Positions 34,209 to 44,250 of a stretch of 64,000 nucleotides of DNA are shown one piece after another. Position numbers and translations under genes: made by a program. The notes beneath the pieces were generated by a model. That model was not told the origin of the DNA. It saw nothing but the letters and a program-made list of their open reading frames with translations, and did no database searches. The DNA is from Kineothrix sp. IPX-CK (GTDB lineage: Bacteria; Bacillota; Clostridia; Lachnospirales; Lachnospiraceae). The DNA is taken from assembly GCF_039134705.1 (NCBI RefSeq), contig NZ_CP146256.1, positions 2,108,001 to 2,172,000 of the forward strand, read 5' to 3'. Every line of letters begins with the position of its first letter. Positions within the stretch are counted from its first letter, which is position 1.

Positions 34209-37200
34209 ATGTGGTTTATCGATAAAAGAATACAGGTAATCTGTGATGAATTGAAGAGGCTTACGATTGTAAAGGCTTCTCCCATAGAAAACATCAGTTA
34301 TAAAAAGGGCAGATATTTCTATCCGTCCGAAGCAGAGAAAAGCGAAGTTCCTTGGGAGGAATTCTGCCCTAAGACGATGAAGTGGTACGGTCCTGACGGG
34401 CACTACTGGTTTAAGGCAGATTATACCGTTCCCGGAGAATGGAATGAAAAAGCGCTTCGGCTTCATGTAAAGACTCAGATCGAGGAATGGGACGACGGGA
34501 AGAATCCTCAGTTTCTATTATTTGTAGACGGAAAAGAGACGCAGGGTTTAGATATGAACCACCGCACCGTTTCGCTTGCCGCAAGAGCTAAAGCGGGTGA
34601 GACATGGAAGCTGGACATACAGGCGTATACGGGAACCTTGCATGCGGAGTTCGATATGATCATGGAGATGCAGCAGGTGGATCTTGAAATAGAAAAGCTG
34701 TATTATGACTTGATCGTTCCGCTCCAGGCATTCAGCCGCATGGAGAAAGATGATAAGGTGAGAATGGATATTGAGACGGTGCTTAACGAAGCGGTGAATC
34801 TTTTGGATCTTCGCACACCCTATTCAGAAGCTTTTTATACAAGCATAAAAAAGGCTGATGCTTATCTGGAAAAGGCACTGTATGAAGATATGGGCGGATA
34901 CGAAGAGGTAATCGCAACCTGTATCGGACATACTCATATCGACGTAGCTTGGTGGTGGACCGTAGAGCAGACGAGAGAGAAGGTAGGAAGAAGCTTCGCC
35001 ACGGTACTGAAACTGATGGAAGAATACCCTGACTATAAGTTCATGTCCAGCCAGCCGCAGCTCTATGATTTCTTAAAAGAGCGCTACCCTGATTTATATG
35101 CGAGGATAAAGGAACGGGTAAAGGAAGGCCGCTGGGAACCGGAAGGCGGTATGTGGGTGGAAGCGGACACCAACTTAACCTCAGGTGAGTCTCTGGTACG
35201 CCAATTCCTGTACGGAAAGAAATTCTTCAAAGAAGAGTTCGGTGTGGACTGTAGAATCCTGTGGCTTCCTGATGTATTTGGATATTCGGGAGCTCTGCCT
35301 CAGATTATGAAAAAGAGCGGCATCGACTATTTCATGACCACGAAGCTGGCATGGAATCAAATAGATAAGATGCCTTACGATACCTTTAACTGGAAGGGCA
35401 TCGACGGAACATCTGTATTTACTCATTTGATAACGACGCTTGGCGTAGGTCAGAGCAGCGATGACTTCTTTACCACTTATAACGGAATGCTTCATCCTGA
35501 CGCGATTATGGGCGGCTGGAAGAGATACCAGAATAAGGAAATAAATAACGACATCTTAATTTCCTTCGGGTACGGGGACGGGGGCGGCGGTCCTACGAGA
35601 GAAATGCTGGAAACCTCCAAAAGAATGGAAAAGGGAATCAAAGGCATACCTAAGGTGCGTCAGGAATTCTCCGGTACTTATTTCGAAGAACTGTTTGAAC
35701 GTGTTAAGGATAACCGAAGGCTTCCTACCTGGGAGGGTGAGCTGTATTTCGAATATCATAGGGGAACTTATACCTCCATGGCAAGAAATAAGCGCGCTAA
35801 CAGAAAGAGCGAGTTTTTGATGATGAATCTGGAGCTGCTTGGCTTAATGGCCTCTTGGAAGGGCATAGCCTATCCGAAAGAAGAAATCGATAAAATGTGG
35901 AAGACGATACTTCTCAATCAATTCCACGATATTCTTCCCGGTTCCTCCATTCATGAAGTATATGAAGTGACAAAGAAGGAGTATGAGGAATTGGCTGTAA
36001 CGGGAAATGAACTGCTTACAGAGAGAATCGAGGCGCTCGCCGGAGAAGGAAAAGCGGTTACGGTACTCAATACCCTCGGTTTTGACAGAAATGATATCGT
36101 GCGTCTTCCTAAGGAGTGTAAGGGCGTATTAAAGGATGCGCAGGGTCATGTATATCCGATTCAGAACATGGAAAATGAAGCAGTCGCTTTCCTTGCAGAT
36201 ATACCCTCTAAAGGCTTCAAAAGTTTTGAAATGGCGGCGGGAGAAGCTGTGGAAAGTCCCTTCAAACGATTGGGCGGAAGTCTGGAAACGCCTTATTATA
36301 AGGTAGAGCTTGACGGAAACGGTCTCTTTACTTCCATTTATGATAAGAAGAATGAAAGAGAAGTGTTGAAAGAGGGGGAAAGAGGCAATCTCTTTAAGAT
36401 GTATGAGGATAAGCCCATTTATTATGATAACTGGGATATCGATATTTACCATACTGAGAAAAGCTGGAAGGCAGAAGCTGTCAAGAAGCTTGAATGGCTG
36501 GAAGAGGGACCGGTTTGTACGGTTCTTAGCATAGAACGCGAGGTGAGCAATTCCTTGATAAATCAGAAGATTTATTTCTATGCGGACAGCCCGAGAATCG
36601 ATTTCGAGACATATGTGGACTGGAAGGAGCATCAGCATCTTCTGAAGGTGCATTTTCCGGTGGACATCCATACGGATGAGGCATCCTTCGATATCCAGTT
36701 CGGCAATCTTACGAGAAAGGTTCACACGAATACGAGCTGGGATATGGCGCGCTTCGAGTCGTGCGGGCAGAAATGGATGGACCTTTCGGAAGGACACTAT
36801 GGCGTCAGCTTACTAAATGATTGCAAGTACGGATATTCAGTAAAGGATTCCGTTATGACACTTACTTTGATCAAGTCCGGTATCGAGCCGAATCCGGTAA
36901 CGGACCAGGAGGAGCATTTCTTTACCTACTCCTTATATCCTCATGCGGGCAGCTTGAGAGAATGTGATACAATAAAAGAAAGCTACTGCCTGAATGTGCC
37001 GCTTTTGTCTGTGGAATCCGGTAAGGCGGGCGTTAAGGAATCCCTTCTTTCGGTGGATGCACAAAATGTCATGATAGAGACGGTAAAAGTGTCGGAGGAC
37101 GGAGAGGGAATCATCATCCGTATGTACGAATATGAAAATGCAAAGACCCGAGGTACGGTATCCTTTGGGATGGGCAAGACGATCAAAAAGGTTTGCGAGT

Positions 37201-37307
37201 GCAATCTTATAGAAGAGAAAGAAGATAATTTGGTAGAATATACGGACAAAGAATTCCGGTTTACCATAAAGCCCTTTGAAATCAAAACCTACAAGGTGAT
37301 TTTGTAA
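34209..37307 (+). CDS. GH38 alpha-mannosidase
   Basis: A 1032-residue alpha-mannosidase of usual length for bacterial GH38. The zinc-binding motif is GHTHIDVAWWWTVEQTREK (His and Asp ligands), the nucleophile Asp lies in LWLPDVFGYSGALPQI, and a further zinc His is in NQFHDILPGSSIHEVY. Middle-domain helices and C-terminal beta domains complete the protein. No signal peptide, so it acts in the cytoplasm on imported mannosides. 13 nt after GH20 with a GGAGGA ribosome-binding site. Confidence 0.95.
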   Translation: MWFIDKRIQVICDELKRLTIVKASPIENISYKKGRYFYPSEAEKSEVPWEEFCPKTMKWYGPDGHYWFKADYTVPGEWNEKALRLHVKTQIEEWDDGKNPQFLLFVDGKETQGLDMNHRTVSLAARAKAGETWKLDIQAYTGTLHAEFDMIMEMQQVDLEIEKLYYDLIVPLQAFSRMEKDDKVRMDIETVLNEAVNLLDLRTPYSEAFYTSIKKADAYLEKALYEDMGGYEEVIATCIGHTHIDVAWWWTVEQTREKVGRSFATVLKLMEEYPDYKFMSSQPQLYDFLKERYPDLYARIKERVKEGRWEPEGGMWVEADTNLTSGESLVRQFLYGKKFFKEEFGVDCRILWLPDVFGYSGALPQIMKKSGIDYFMTTKLAWNQIDKMPYDTFNWKGIDGTSVFTHLITTLGVGQSSDDFFTTYNGMLHPDAIMGGWKRYQNKEINNDILISFGYGDGGGGPTREMLETSKRMEKGIKGIPKVRQEFSGTYFEELFERVKDNRRLPTWEGELYFEYHRGTYTSMARNKRANRKSEFLMMNLELLGLMASWKGIAYPKEEIDKMWKTILLNQFHDILPGSSIHEVYEVTKKEYEELAVTGNELLTERIEALAGEGKAVTVLNTLGFDRNDIVRLPKECKGVLKDAQGHVYPIQNMENEAVAFLADIPSKGFKSFEMAAGEAVESPFKRLGGSLETPYYKVELDGNGLFTSIYDKKNEREVLKEGERGNLFKMYEDKPIYYDNWDIDIYHTEKSWKAEAVKKLEWLEEGPVCTVLSIEREVSNSLINQKIYFYADSPRIDFETYVDWKEHQHLLKVHFPVDIHTDEASFDIQFGNLTRKVHTNTSWDMARFESCGQKWMDLSEGHYGVSLLNDCKYGYSVKDSVMTLTLIKSGIEPNPVTDQEEHFFTYSLYPHAGSLRECDTIKESYCLNVPLLSVESGKAGVKESLLSVDAQNVMIETVKVSEDGEGIIIRMYEYENAKTRGTVSFGMGKTIKKVCECNLIEEKEDNLVEYTDKEFRFTIKPFEIKTYKVIL

Positions 37308-37337
37308 GTGAGTGAGTTATGAGAAAGGCATGGTATC

Positions 37338-39677
37338 ATGGTGCAAGAGGACAAGATATTTCAGGACGGACAAGAGGTCTGTATCTATAAGGATGTGTCA
37401 CGCCCTGCGAAAGAGAGAGCGCTGGATTTGCTGAGCAGGCTGACCCTGAGGGAAAAGGTTGGACAGCTCAATCAACGGCTTTATGGCTTTAATGCCTACC
37501 TCCGCATGGGGGAGGACGTGCAACTTTCCGATGAGTTTAAGCGGGAGGTGGAGCTGTGGGGAGGGCTGGGAGCTCTTTACGGGCTGTACCGGGCCGATCC
37601 CTGGTCTGGAAAAGATTATGAAAACGGACTTTTTGGAGAAACGGCGATTAAGGCCTATAATCTAATGCAGGAATATGTCATAGTCCATTCCCGTTTCGGG
37701 ATTCCTGCGCTCTTATCCAGTGAATGTCCTCATGGGCATCAGGCTTTGGATGGATATTTGCTTCCTGTCAATCTGGCGATGGGTGCTACCTTTCATCCGG
37801 CGCTGGTAGAGGCGGCATATCATATCTGCGGTATACAGATGAAGGAAATGGGCGTGGATCTTGCGCTCATCTCCATGCTGGATGTGCTCAGAGATCCCAG
37901 ATGGGGAAGGAGTGAGGAGTGCTTTGGCGAAGACCCTTATCTTGCTTCCGTTATGGCGGCGGCAGTGGTGAGAGCCGTGCAGGCGGAGGGAGTAGGTGTG
38001 GTGGCGAAGCATTTCGCTGCCCAAGGTGAGACTACCGGAGGAGTGAATGCCAGCGCGGCGCGTATCGGTGAGAGAGAGCTTCGGGAGATTCACCTGCCTG
38101 CGGCGAAAGCCAGCGTGGAGGAAAAGGTTGCTGGAATTATGGCGGCCTATAATGAAATAGACGGAATTCCCTGCCATGCCAATGACTGGCTGTTGAAAAA
38201 GGTGCTGCGGGAGGAAATGGGGTTCGATGGAATTGTCATGGCGGACGGCTTTGCCGTGGATCGGCTGGATATGCTTACCGGCGATACGATGAGTTCCGGC
38301 GCCGGCGCCCTTATGAACGGTGTGGATATGTCCTTGTGGGATAACGGTTTTACTTTGCTGGAAGAGGCGATAAGCCGCGGACTGGCTGAGGAAAAGAGGC
38401 TGGATGAAGCGGTGCTTAGAGTACTGACGCTGAAGTTTGAAAGAGGGCTGTTCGAGCATCCTTATCTGGAGGAGGAAAAAAGAAAATTTGATTTTTCGGC
38501 TTGCCAAGAGAACCGGTATCTTGCAGAGGAGTCCGTTGTCCTATTAAAAAATGACAGCCGCATTCTTCCTCTTAGTGAGGACGGAATAAGCAGTCTTGCG
38601 GTAATTGGCCCGGATGCGCTTTACATTTATTCTCAGCTGGGAGATTATACTCCGCCGTTGAGACCCGGGACGGGTTCGAGTGTTGCGGAGGGAATCTTAC
38701 AATTTGCAGAAAAAAAAGGAAAGATACGTGTCACAGTGTGCAAAGGCTGCGGCGAAGAAGATGATAAGGAACAGCTTTCACATTGTGGTGAACCGTATCC
38801 TGACCGTGAAGGATTGTTCTCTCAGGCAATAAAAGCTGCGCAGGAAAGCGATGTTACGCTGCTAGTGCTTGGCGGTTCTTCCAGCCGCTTCGGGCAAGCG
38901 CAGTTCGATAAAAATGGAGCGGTCATAACGGATCGGAAGAAGAAGGCGAAGATGGACTGCGGCGAAGGCGTGGATTTATCCTCACTCAAGCTTCCGAAAG
39001 AGCAGCTGGCGCTGGCGCTGGCCGTATATCAGGCTGCGAGAAAGACGGTAACGGTTGTGATTGCAGGAAGACCCTATGATCTTCAGGGAATTATAGAGGA
39101 AACGGACGCGCTTATGTACGCGTTTTATCCCGGACCGGAAGGTGGGAAGGCGCTTGCCGGGCTTTTATTCGGTGAGGTTTCGCCTTCGGGAAGAATGCCT
39201 GTATCCATTCCTCGCGGTGCACAGCGCCTTCCGGCGTATTATAATTACAGGAGTTCTTATGACGCCATGCACTACTGCGACGGCGAGGACGGACCGCTTT
39301 TTTCTTTCGGCTATGGACTAGGATACGGGGACGCAAAGTATTCGGACTTCAAATTACGACCGGATGAAGCATGTGAAGGCGATATGGTACTGGAATTCGA
39401 TATAAAAAACGATGAAGACCGTACCGTATGGGCCGTGCCGATGGTTTTTATAAACCGTCTTAGGGGTAGTGTTATACCGAGAGCTAAAGAACTGATTGCC
39501 TTTGACAAGCGGAGACTTGCACCGGGGGAGAGAGTACGGGCGAGGATTCAATTGGGAAAGGAAACGTTTTTTAGCTGGAACAGGAAAATGGAATATAAGA
39601 CAGACCCTGGAAGGGCCCGCATAATGCTTTGGGACGGCGAAAAGGACTTATGGAGCGGGGATATCGGATTAGGATAA
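37338..39677 (+). CDS. GH3 family glycosidase (beta-glucosidase-like)
   Basis: A 779-residue GH3 enzyme with N-terminal TIM barrel (ECPHGHQALDGYLLPVNLAMG; KHFAAQGETTGG; nucleophile Asp in VMADGFAVDRLDML), the GH3 C-terminal alpha/beta sandwich (VVLLKNDSRILPL), and a fibronectin-III-like end domain. It lacks the NagZ-type KHFPGHG pattern, so beta-glucosidase or beta-xylosidase-like chemistry is more likely than GlcNAc release. Exact specificity cannot be read here. No signal peptide. The ribosome-binding site is modest (AAAGG). 30 nt after the GH38 gene. Confidence 0.9.
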   Translation: MVQEDKIFQDGQEVCIYKDVSRPAKERALDLLSRLTLREKVGQLNQRLYGFNAYLRMGEDVQLSDEFKREVELWGGLGALYGLYRADPWSGKDYENGLFGETAIKAYNLMQEYVIVHSRFGIPALLSSECPHGHQALDGYLLPVNLAMGATFHPALVEAAYHICGIQMKEMGVDLALISMLDVLRDPRWGRSEECFGEDPYLASVMAAAVVRAVQAEGVGVVAKHFAAQGETTGGVNASAARIGERELREIHLPAAKASVEEKVAGIMAAYNEIDGIPCHANDWLLKKVLREEMGFDGIVMADGFAVDRLDMLTGDTMSSGAGALMNGVDMSLWDNGFTLLEEAISRGLAEEKRLDEAVLRVLTLKFERGLFEHPYLEEEKRKFDFSACQENRYLAEESVVLLKNDSRILPLSEDGISSLAVIGPDALYIYSQLGDYTPPLRPGTGSSVAEGILQFAEKKGKIRVTVCKGCGEEDDKEQLSHCGEPYPDREGLFSQAIKAAQESDVTLLVLGGSSSRFGQAQFDKNGAVITDRKKKAKMDCGEGVDLSSLKLPKEQLALALAVYQAARKTVTVVIAGRPYDLQGIIEETDALMYAFYPGPEGGKALAGLLFGEVSPSGRMPVSIPRGAQRLPAYYNYRSSYDAMHYCDGEDGPLFSFGYGLGYGDAKYSDFKLRPDEACEGDMVLEFDIKNDEDRTVWAVPMVFINRLRGSVIPRAKELIAFDKRRLAPGERVRARIQLGKETFFSWNRKMEYKTDPGRARIMLWDGEKDLWSGDIGLG

Positions 39678-39678
39678 T

Positions 39679-39720
39679 ATATCCATGTTAGAATATCCAA
39701 GATAGGATATCTTTGAGATT
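39679..39720 (+). repeat. Three degenerate 14-bp tandem repeats before GH2
   Basis: ATATCCATGTTAGA (39679), ATATCCAAGATAGG (39693) and ATATCTTTGAGATT (39707) are consecutive 14-bp units filling the 54-bp gap between the GH3 and GH2 genes. ATATCC/GGATAT at 39693-39710 also forms a short inverted repeat. Possible regulatory or mRNA-processing element. Confidence 0.6.
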
Positions 39721-39731
39721 GGAGATAAGGA

Positions 39732-42158
39732 ATGAAGAAACAACAATTAACGACTGGCTGGCAGCTTTTATGGAACGATAGGCTTTTGGACACGCAGGTG
39801 CCCTTTTCCGTGTATTCGGACTTGCTTTCTCATGGAGAGATAGAGGATCCCTTTTACCGGGACAACGAGAAGGAGGCCTTTCCGCTGTCTGAAAAGGATT
39901 ATATATACAGGCTTACCTTCGATGCCGAGGAAACGCTGCTTTCCTGTGGAAAACAGTGGCTTAATTTTGAGGGCATAGATACGCTGGCTGAAATATACTT
40001 AAACGGAGTTTTCTTGGGAAAGACCTTTAACATGCACAGAACATGGGAATTTCCTTTAGAAAATATACTGAAGGAAAAGGGGAACCTGCTGGAAGTGCGT
40101 TTGTATTCTCCTACGCGCTATATGGAGGAGCAGATTGCCCTGCACGGAGCGATTCCCTGCAATACGGATACGCTGGACGGCTTCCCTTTCCTTCGCAAGT
40201 CAAGCTGTATGTCAGGCTGGGATTGGGCGCCTAAGCTTCCCGATATGGGGATTTTCAGACAGGTTACCCTGCTTGGCGGAGAAAACGGAAGGCTTTTGGA
40301 CGTGCATCTGCGACAGAAACATGAAAATGGCAGAGTGTGGCTTTATTTCCATGTGGATTTGGAGGTGTGGAAGGCGGAGGAAAGCAGCTACCGTGTCACC
40401 ATCATTTCTCCCGACGGAGAATCTGTTGTACTTAAGAATTCGCCGAAGGAAGCAGAAATATGCAGTCCTTCCCTCTGGTGGCCCAGAGGATATGGAAAGC
40501 AGGACCTATATACGATAAAGGTGGAGGCGGTGATAGACGGAAAGACAGAGGATATGTGGGAACGCCGTATCGGCCTCCGCACGATGAAAATGCGTCTGGA
40601 AAAGGATCAGTGGGGAGAGAGTTTCGCTCATGAAGTGAACGGAGTAGCTGTATTTGCTATGGGAGCAGACTATATCCCTGAGGATTCCCTTCTGCCGAGA
40701 ATCAGAGAGGAGAAGACGAGGAAGCTTCTGGAACAATGTGCTCTTGCCAATTACAATGCCCTTCGTGTATGGGGCGGCGCATATTATCCCGACGATTGGT
40801 TTTATGATGCCTGCGATGAACTGGGGATCATCATATGGCAGGATTTTATGTTCGCCTGCTCTACGTATCTTCTTACAGAGGAGTTCGAAGAAAATATTTC
40901 CCATGAAATAGCGCAGAATGTCCGAAGAATCCGCCATCATGCCTGTCTTGGGCTTTGGTGCGGAAACAACGAAATGGAGGATATGATACTGTGCGGCTAT
41001 ACGGAGATTCCCAGACTTCGCGGAGACTATACGCGGATGTACAGCTACGTCATTCCTAAAATAGTGAAAAAGGTAGATCCGGATACCTTCTACTGGCCGT
41101 CCAGCCCTTCTTCAGGAGGAGATTTCGACGAGCCGCAGGACGAGACGAGAGGAGACGCTCATTACTGGCAGGTATGGCATGGATACAAGCCCTTTCCCGA
41201 TTACAGAAAGCATAACTTCCGTTACGCTTCGGAATTCGGGTTCGAGTCTCTCCCGTCCTTAAAGACCATCGAGGCCTTTACTCTGCCTGAGGATAGGAAC
41301 GTATTTTCCTATGTGATGGAGAAACATCAAAGAAGTGAGAACGGATATGCAAAAATGATGGTTTATATGTCCCAGTATTTTAAATATCCCAAAGACTTCT
41401 CCTTGCTGGTTTATGCCTCCCAACTGATGCAGGGGCAGGCGATGCGCTACGCAGTAGAGCATTGGAGACGGCACAGGGGACAGTGTATGGGAGCTATCGT
41501 ATGGCAGCTTAATGACTGCTGGCCGGTGGCGTCGTGGTCCTCTATCGACTACTTTGGGCGCTGGAAAGCATTGCACTATTTTGAAAAAAGATTTTTTGCA
41601 CCTGTTTTGGTATCCTGCTGCGAAGAAGGGCTTCTGACCCAGAACCCCAATCCCAACGCACGGCCTTACGAGGTGGAAAAAAGTATTCATCTGAACGTTG
41701 CCAATGAGACGAGAGAGGATAGAAGAGTTACCGTATGCTACAGCTTAAGAGACAAGTATTCTTGCGTCATCGGAGAAGAGATGAAAGAGGAAGTATTCGT
41801 TCCGGCACTGAGCAGCGTGTGGCTGGAAAAAGAGGATTTGCCTCACGCAAGGCTGTATGAGGATCATGTTTTTTATACGTGTGTGCAGGAAGGTGAAGTG
41901 ATTTCGGAGGGAAGCGTAATTTTTTCCATGCCGAAGTTCCATAAATATGCTGATCCCGAGCTTACGGCCCGTATAGAAGGAGAGGAAATCGTCGTGACCG
42001 CCAAAGCTTACGCCGCTTCTGTAGAGCTTCTGAATGAGGAGGAGGACTGGGTTCTGTCCGATAACTATTTCGATATGGAAGCTGGAGAAAAAAGAGTAAG
42101 GATTATATCCGGCAAGGCGAAGAGAGTAGGAGTACGCAGCATTTACGACATCGGTTGA
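39732..42158 (+). CDS. GH2 family beta-mannosidase
   Basis: An 808-residue GH2 enzyme of the beta-mannosidase subgroup. N-terminal jelly-roll ([20 protein letters not shown]...[16 protein letters not shown]), an Ig-like domain, then the barrel with the acid/base Glu in [10 protein letters not shown] and the nucleophile Glu in [12 protein letters not shown]. The order and motifs match cytoplasmic beta-mannosidases. It would cleave the core Man-beta-1,4-GlcNAc linkage of N-glycans or mannobiose-type units (inference). Ribosome-binding site GGAGATAAGG. Confidence 0.9.
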   Translation: MKKQQLTTGWQLLWNDRLLDTQVPFSVYSDLLSHGEIEDPFYRDNEKEAFPLSEKDYIYRLTFDAEETLLSCGKQWLNFEGIDTLAEIYLNGVFLGKTFNMHRTWEFPLENILKEKGNLLEVRLYSPTRYMEEQIALHGAIPCNTDTLDGFPFLRKSSCMSGWDWAPKLPDMGIFRQVTLLGGENGRLLDVHLRQKHENGRVWLYFHVDLEVWKAEESSYRVTIISPDGESVVLKNSPKEAEICSPSLWWPRGYGKQDLYTIKVEAVIDGKTEDMWERRIGLRTMKMRLEKDQWGESFAHEVNGVAVFAMGADYIPEDSLLPRIREEKTRKLLEQCALANYNALRVWGGAYYPDDWFYDACDELGIIIWQDFMFACSTYLLTEEFEENISHEIAQNVRRIRHHACLGLWCGNNEMEDMILCGYTEIPRLRGDYTRMYSYVIPKIVKKVDPDTFYWPSSPSSGGDFDEPQDETRGDAHYWQVWHGYKPFPDYRKHNFRYASEFGFESLPSLKTIEAFTLPEDRNVFSYVMEKHQRSENGYAKMMVYMSQYFKYPKDFSLLVYASQLMQGQAMRYAVEHWRRHRGQCMGAIVWQLNDCWPVASWSSIDYFGRWKALHYFEKRFFAPVLVSCCEEGLLTQNPNPNARPYEVEKSIHLNVANETREDRRVTVCYSLRDKYSCVIGEEMKEEVFVPALSSVWLEKEDLPHARLYEDHVFYTCVQEGEVISEGSVIFSMPKFHKYADPELTARIEGEEIVVTAKAYAASVELLNEEEDWVLSDNYFDMEAGEKRVRIISGKAKRVGVRSIYDIG

Positions 42159-42200
42159 TAAATACAGAAGAATATAAAAAAGACGGAGGAAAGAAAGGTT

Positions 42201-42881
42201 ATGAAACGTTCGGAAATCAATCAGCGTATCAAGGAAATGGAAAAGCTTGTAAGAGAAAATGGATTTCATCTGCCGCCCTTTTGCGGCTGGACTCCTGAGG
42301 AATGGAGAGAAAAGGGACATGAATATGACGAAATAAGGGACAATATGCTGGGCTGGGACATAACGGATTATGGCCTTGGCAATTGGGAAAAGGTAGGTTT
42401 CGCTCTGATCACGCTCAGAAACGGCGGACAGGATAACCCGAAGTATAAAAAAGTGTATGCGGAGAAGCTTTTGATGCTAAAGGAAGGCCAGCATTCCCCT
42501 ATGCACTTCCACTGGAAGAAATCGGAGGATATTATTAACAGAGGCGGCGGAACTCTAATTATTCATGTGTACAACAGCGACGACAAGGAAGAACTGGCAG
42601 ACACTGACGTATGTGTCAATTCCGACGGACGCTCCTATTATGTTCCTGCGGGAACCGGAGTAGAACTTAAGCCCGGAGAAAGCATTACGCTTTGGCCTTA
42701 CCAGTACCATGACTTCGATGTGAAACCGGGAACCGGGGATGTTTTGATCGGAGAGGTATCTATGTGCAACGATGACAATACGGATAATAGATTTAATCCG
42801 CCGGTAGGCCGTTTTCCTGCAATTGAAGAGGATATTGTTCCTTATAGATTCCTTTGCAACGAATATCCCGAAGCGGAGTAA
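42201..42881 (+). CDS. D-lyxose/D-mannose isomerase family protein
   Basis: A 226-residue cupin-type ketol isomerase (DUF1498 family). Metal-binding residues are in HSPMHFHWKKSED (His, His, Glu), with a later His in YQYHDFDVKPG. Characterised members convert D-lyxose to D-xylulose and D-mannose to D-fructose. In this operon, behind alpha- and beta-mannosidases, mannose-to-fructose isomerisation is the plausible role. GGAGGAAAGAAAGG ribosome-binding site; last gene before a terminator. Confidence 0.88.
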   Translation: MKRSEINQRIKEMEKLVRENGFHLPPFCGWTPEEWREKGHEYDEIRDNMLGWDITDYGLGNWEKVGFALITLRNGGQDNPKYKKVYAEKLLMLKEGQHSPMHFHWKKSEDIINRGGGTLIIHVYNSDDKEELADTDVCVNSDGRSYYVPAGTGVELKPGESITLWPYQYHDFDVKPGTGDVLIGEVSMCNDDNTDNRFNPPVGRFPAIEEDIVPYRFLCNEYPEAE

Positions 42882-42902
42882 TTGTAATTTTGATATAGTG
42901 CT

Positions 42903-42949
42903 AAAAGCATCGCCGGAGATTACCGATACTAAGGTATGGCGGTGCTTTT
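42903..42949 (+). terminator. Terminator of the glycan operon
   Basis: AAAAGCATCGCC (42903-42914) pairs with GGCGGTGCTTTT (42938-42949) with a G-T pair; ATTACC/GGTAT extends the stem inward. The 3' arm overlaps the next inverted repeat by 5 nt. Confidence 0.8.
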
Positions 42950-42989
42950 GCTTATGCAATAGGATTACCTCCTATTGCATAAGCAAAAG
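42945..42989. repeat. Perfect 20-bp inverted repeat, 5-nt loop
   Basis: CTTTTGCTTATGCAATAGGA (42945-42964) and TCCTATTGCATAAGCAAAAG (42970-42989) are exact inverted copies around TTACC. A related piece, CATAGGCAATAG, follows at about 42996-43007. The left arm shares CTTTT with the glycan-operon terminator stem, so the two hairpins compete. No coding potential. Confidence 0.9.
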
Positions 42990-43183
42990 TCGATGCATAG
43001 GCAATAGAGCATAAAATTTTGGATTTAATTAGCTGAATTTTGAATATTTTGTTGATACATTTGTCGGCTTGTGATATTCTAGTAAACGTGGTACTTTGAT
43101 TTCGGCAGTAGTTTTTTGTTGAATATAGTATGCTTGTTTAGGGGAATTATAACAACATATACAGCTTGATAAGGAGACGTAAT
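42990..43183. promoter_or_regulatory. PiT upstream region with extended -10 promoter
   Basis: TTGATA (43052-43057), a 17-nt spacer, and TATTCT (43075-43080) preceded by TG (43072-43073). The leader to the PiT start is about 100 nt, AT-rich, with no other gene. AAGGAG at about 43171 is the ribosome-binding site. Confidence 0.6.
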
Positions 43184-44230
43184 ATGAACATTGTTGACTT
43201 CATTTCGCAGGTCGTACAGAACCCCGTACTTTTGATTACCGTTATTTTAACCTGCGGTGTGGTATTTGTAAACGGATGGACAGATGCTCCGAACGCAATC
43301 GCGACATGTATCGCGACTCGCGCCATACCGCCCCGGGCAGCGATTATGATGTCGGCGGTGTTTAATTTCTTCGGAGTATTTGTTATGACCCTCATTAACT
43401 CCACGGTGGCCATGACGATTAAAAACATGGTAAATTTTGACGGAGCTACGGACGAGGCGATTCTCGCGCTGTGTGCAGCACTTTTTGCGATTATTATATG
43501 GGCTGTGGCAGCATGGTATTTCGGAATACCCACCAGCGAGAGCCATGCCCTGATTGCCGGCTTATCCGGAGCAGCCATCGCATTGCACGGCGGAATCAGC
43601 GGCATAAACGGTTCGGAATGGATGAAGGTTATTTATGGCCTCGTACTTTCCACCATATTAGGATTTTCCAGCGGTTTCATATGCACGAAGCTGACAGAGT
43701 TCTTATTCCGAAATGCGGACAGAAGAAAGACGGTAAGCTTCTTTCAAGGGGCTCAGGTCTTCGGAGGAGCGGCCATGTCGTTCATGCATGGTGCGCAGGA
43801 CGGTCAGAAATTCATGGGAGTGCTGATGCTCGGTGTTTTTCTGGCAAACGGAAGCGAGACTACGGGAAACGTACAGCTTCCTATTTGGATGATGGTACTT
43901 TGTTCTACGATAATGGCACTTGGCACCTCTATTGGAGGACGTAAGATTATAAAATCGGTAGGTATGGATATGGTAAAGCTGAATACTTATCAAGGCTTTT
44001 CCGCTGATTTGGGCGCAGCGCTTTCCTTGCTGGTGGCATCGCTTACAGGTATTCCGGTCAGCACTACCCATACCAAGACTACATCTATCATGGGAGTAGG
44101 TGCTACGCAGAGACTGTCGGCAGTCAATCTGGGAGTGGTGAAGGAGATGGTATTCACATGGATCCTGACATTTCCGGGGTGCGGTCTTATCGCATTTGTG
44201 GCAGTGAAAATTTTTAATTTGTTCGGTTGA
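43184..44230 (+). CDS. PiT-family inorganic phosphate transporter
   Basis: A 348-residue multi-pass permease with the duplicated PiT signature: NGWTDAPNAIATCIATRAIP near residue 30, and GIPVSTTHTKTTSIMGVG near residue 285. It imports phosphate (or metal-phosphate) driven by the ion gradient. ATG 43184 follows AAGGAG by 8 nt; an in-frame ATG at 43166 would precede that site. Followed after 20 nt by its usual partner, a DUF47 protein. Confidence 0.93.
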   Translation: MNIVDFISQVVQNPVLLITVILTCGVVFVNGWTDAPNAIATCIATRAIPPRAAIMMSAVFNFFGVFVMTLINSTVAMTIKNMVNFDGATDEAILALCAALFAIIIWAVAAWYFGIPTSESHALIAGLSGAAIALHGGISGINGSEWMKVIYGLVLSTILGFSSGFICTKLTEFLFRNADRRKTVSFFQGAQVFGGAAMSFMHGAQDGQKFMGVLMLGVFLANGSETTGNVQLPIWMMVLCSTIMALGTSIGGRKIIKSVGMDMVKLNTYQGFSADLGAALSLLVASLTGIPVSTTHTKTTSIMGVGATQRLSAVNLGVVKEMVFTWILTFPGCGLIAFVAVKIFNLFG

Positions 44231-44250
44231 TTACAAAAGGAGGATTTAAA

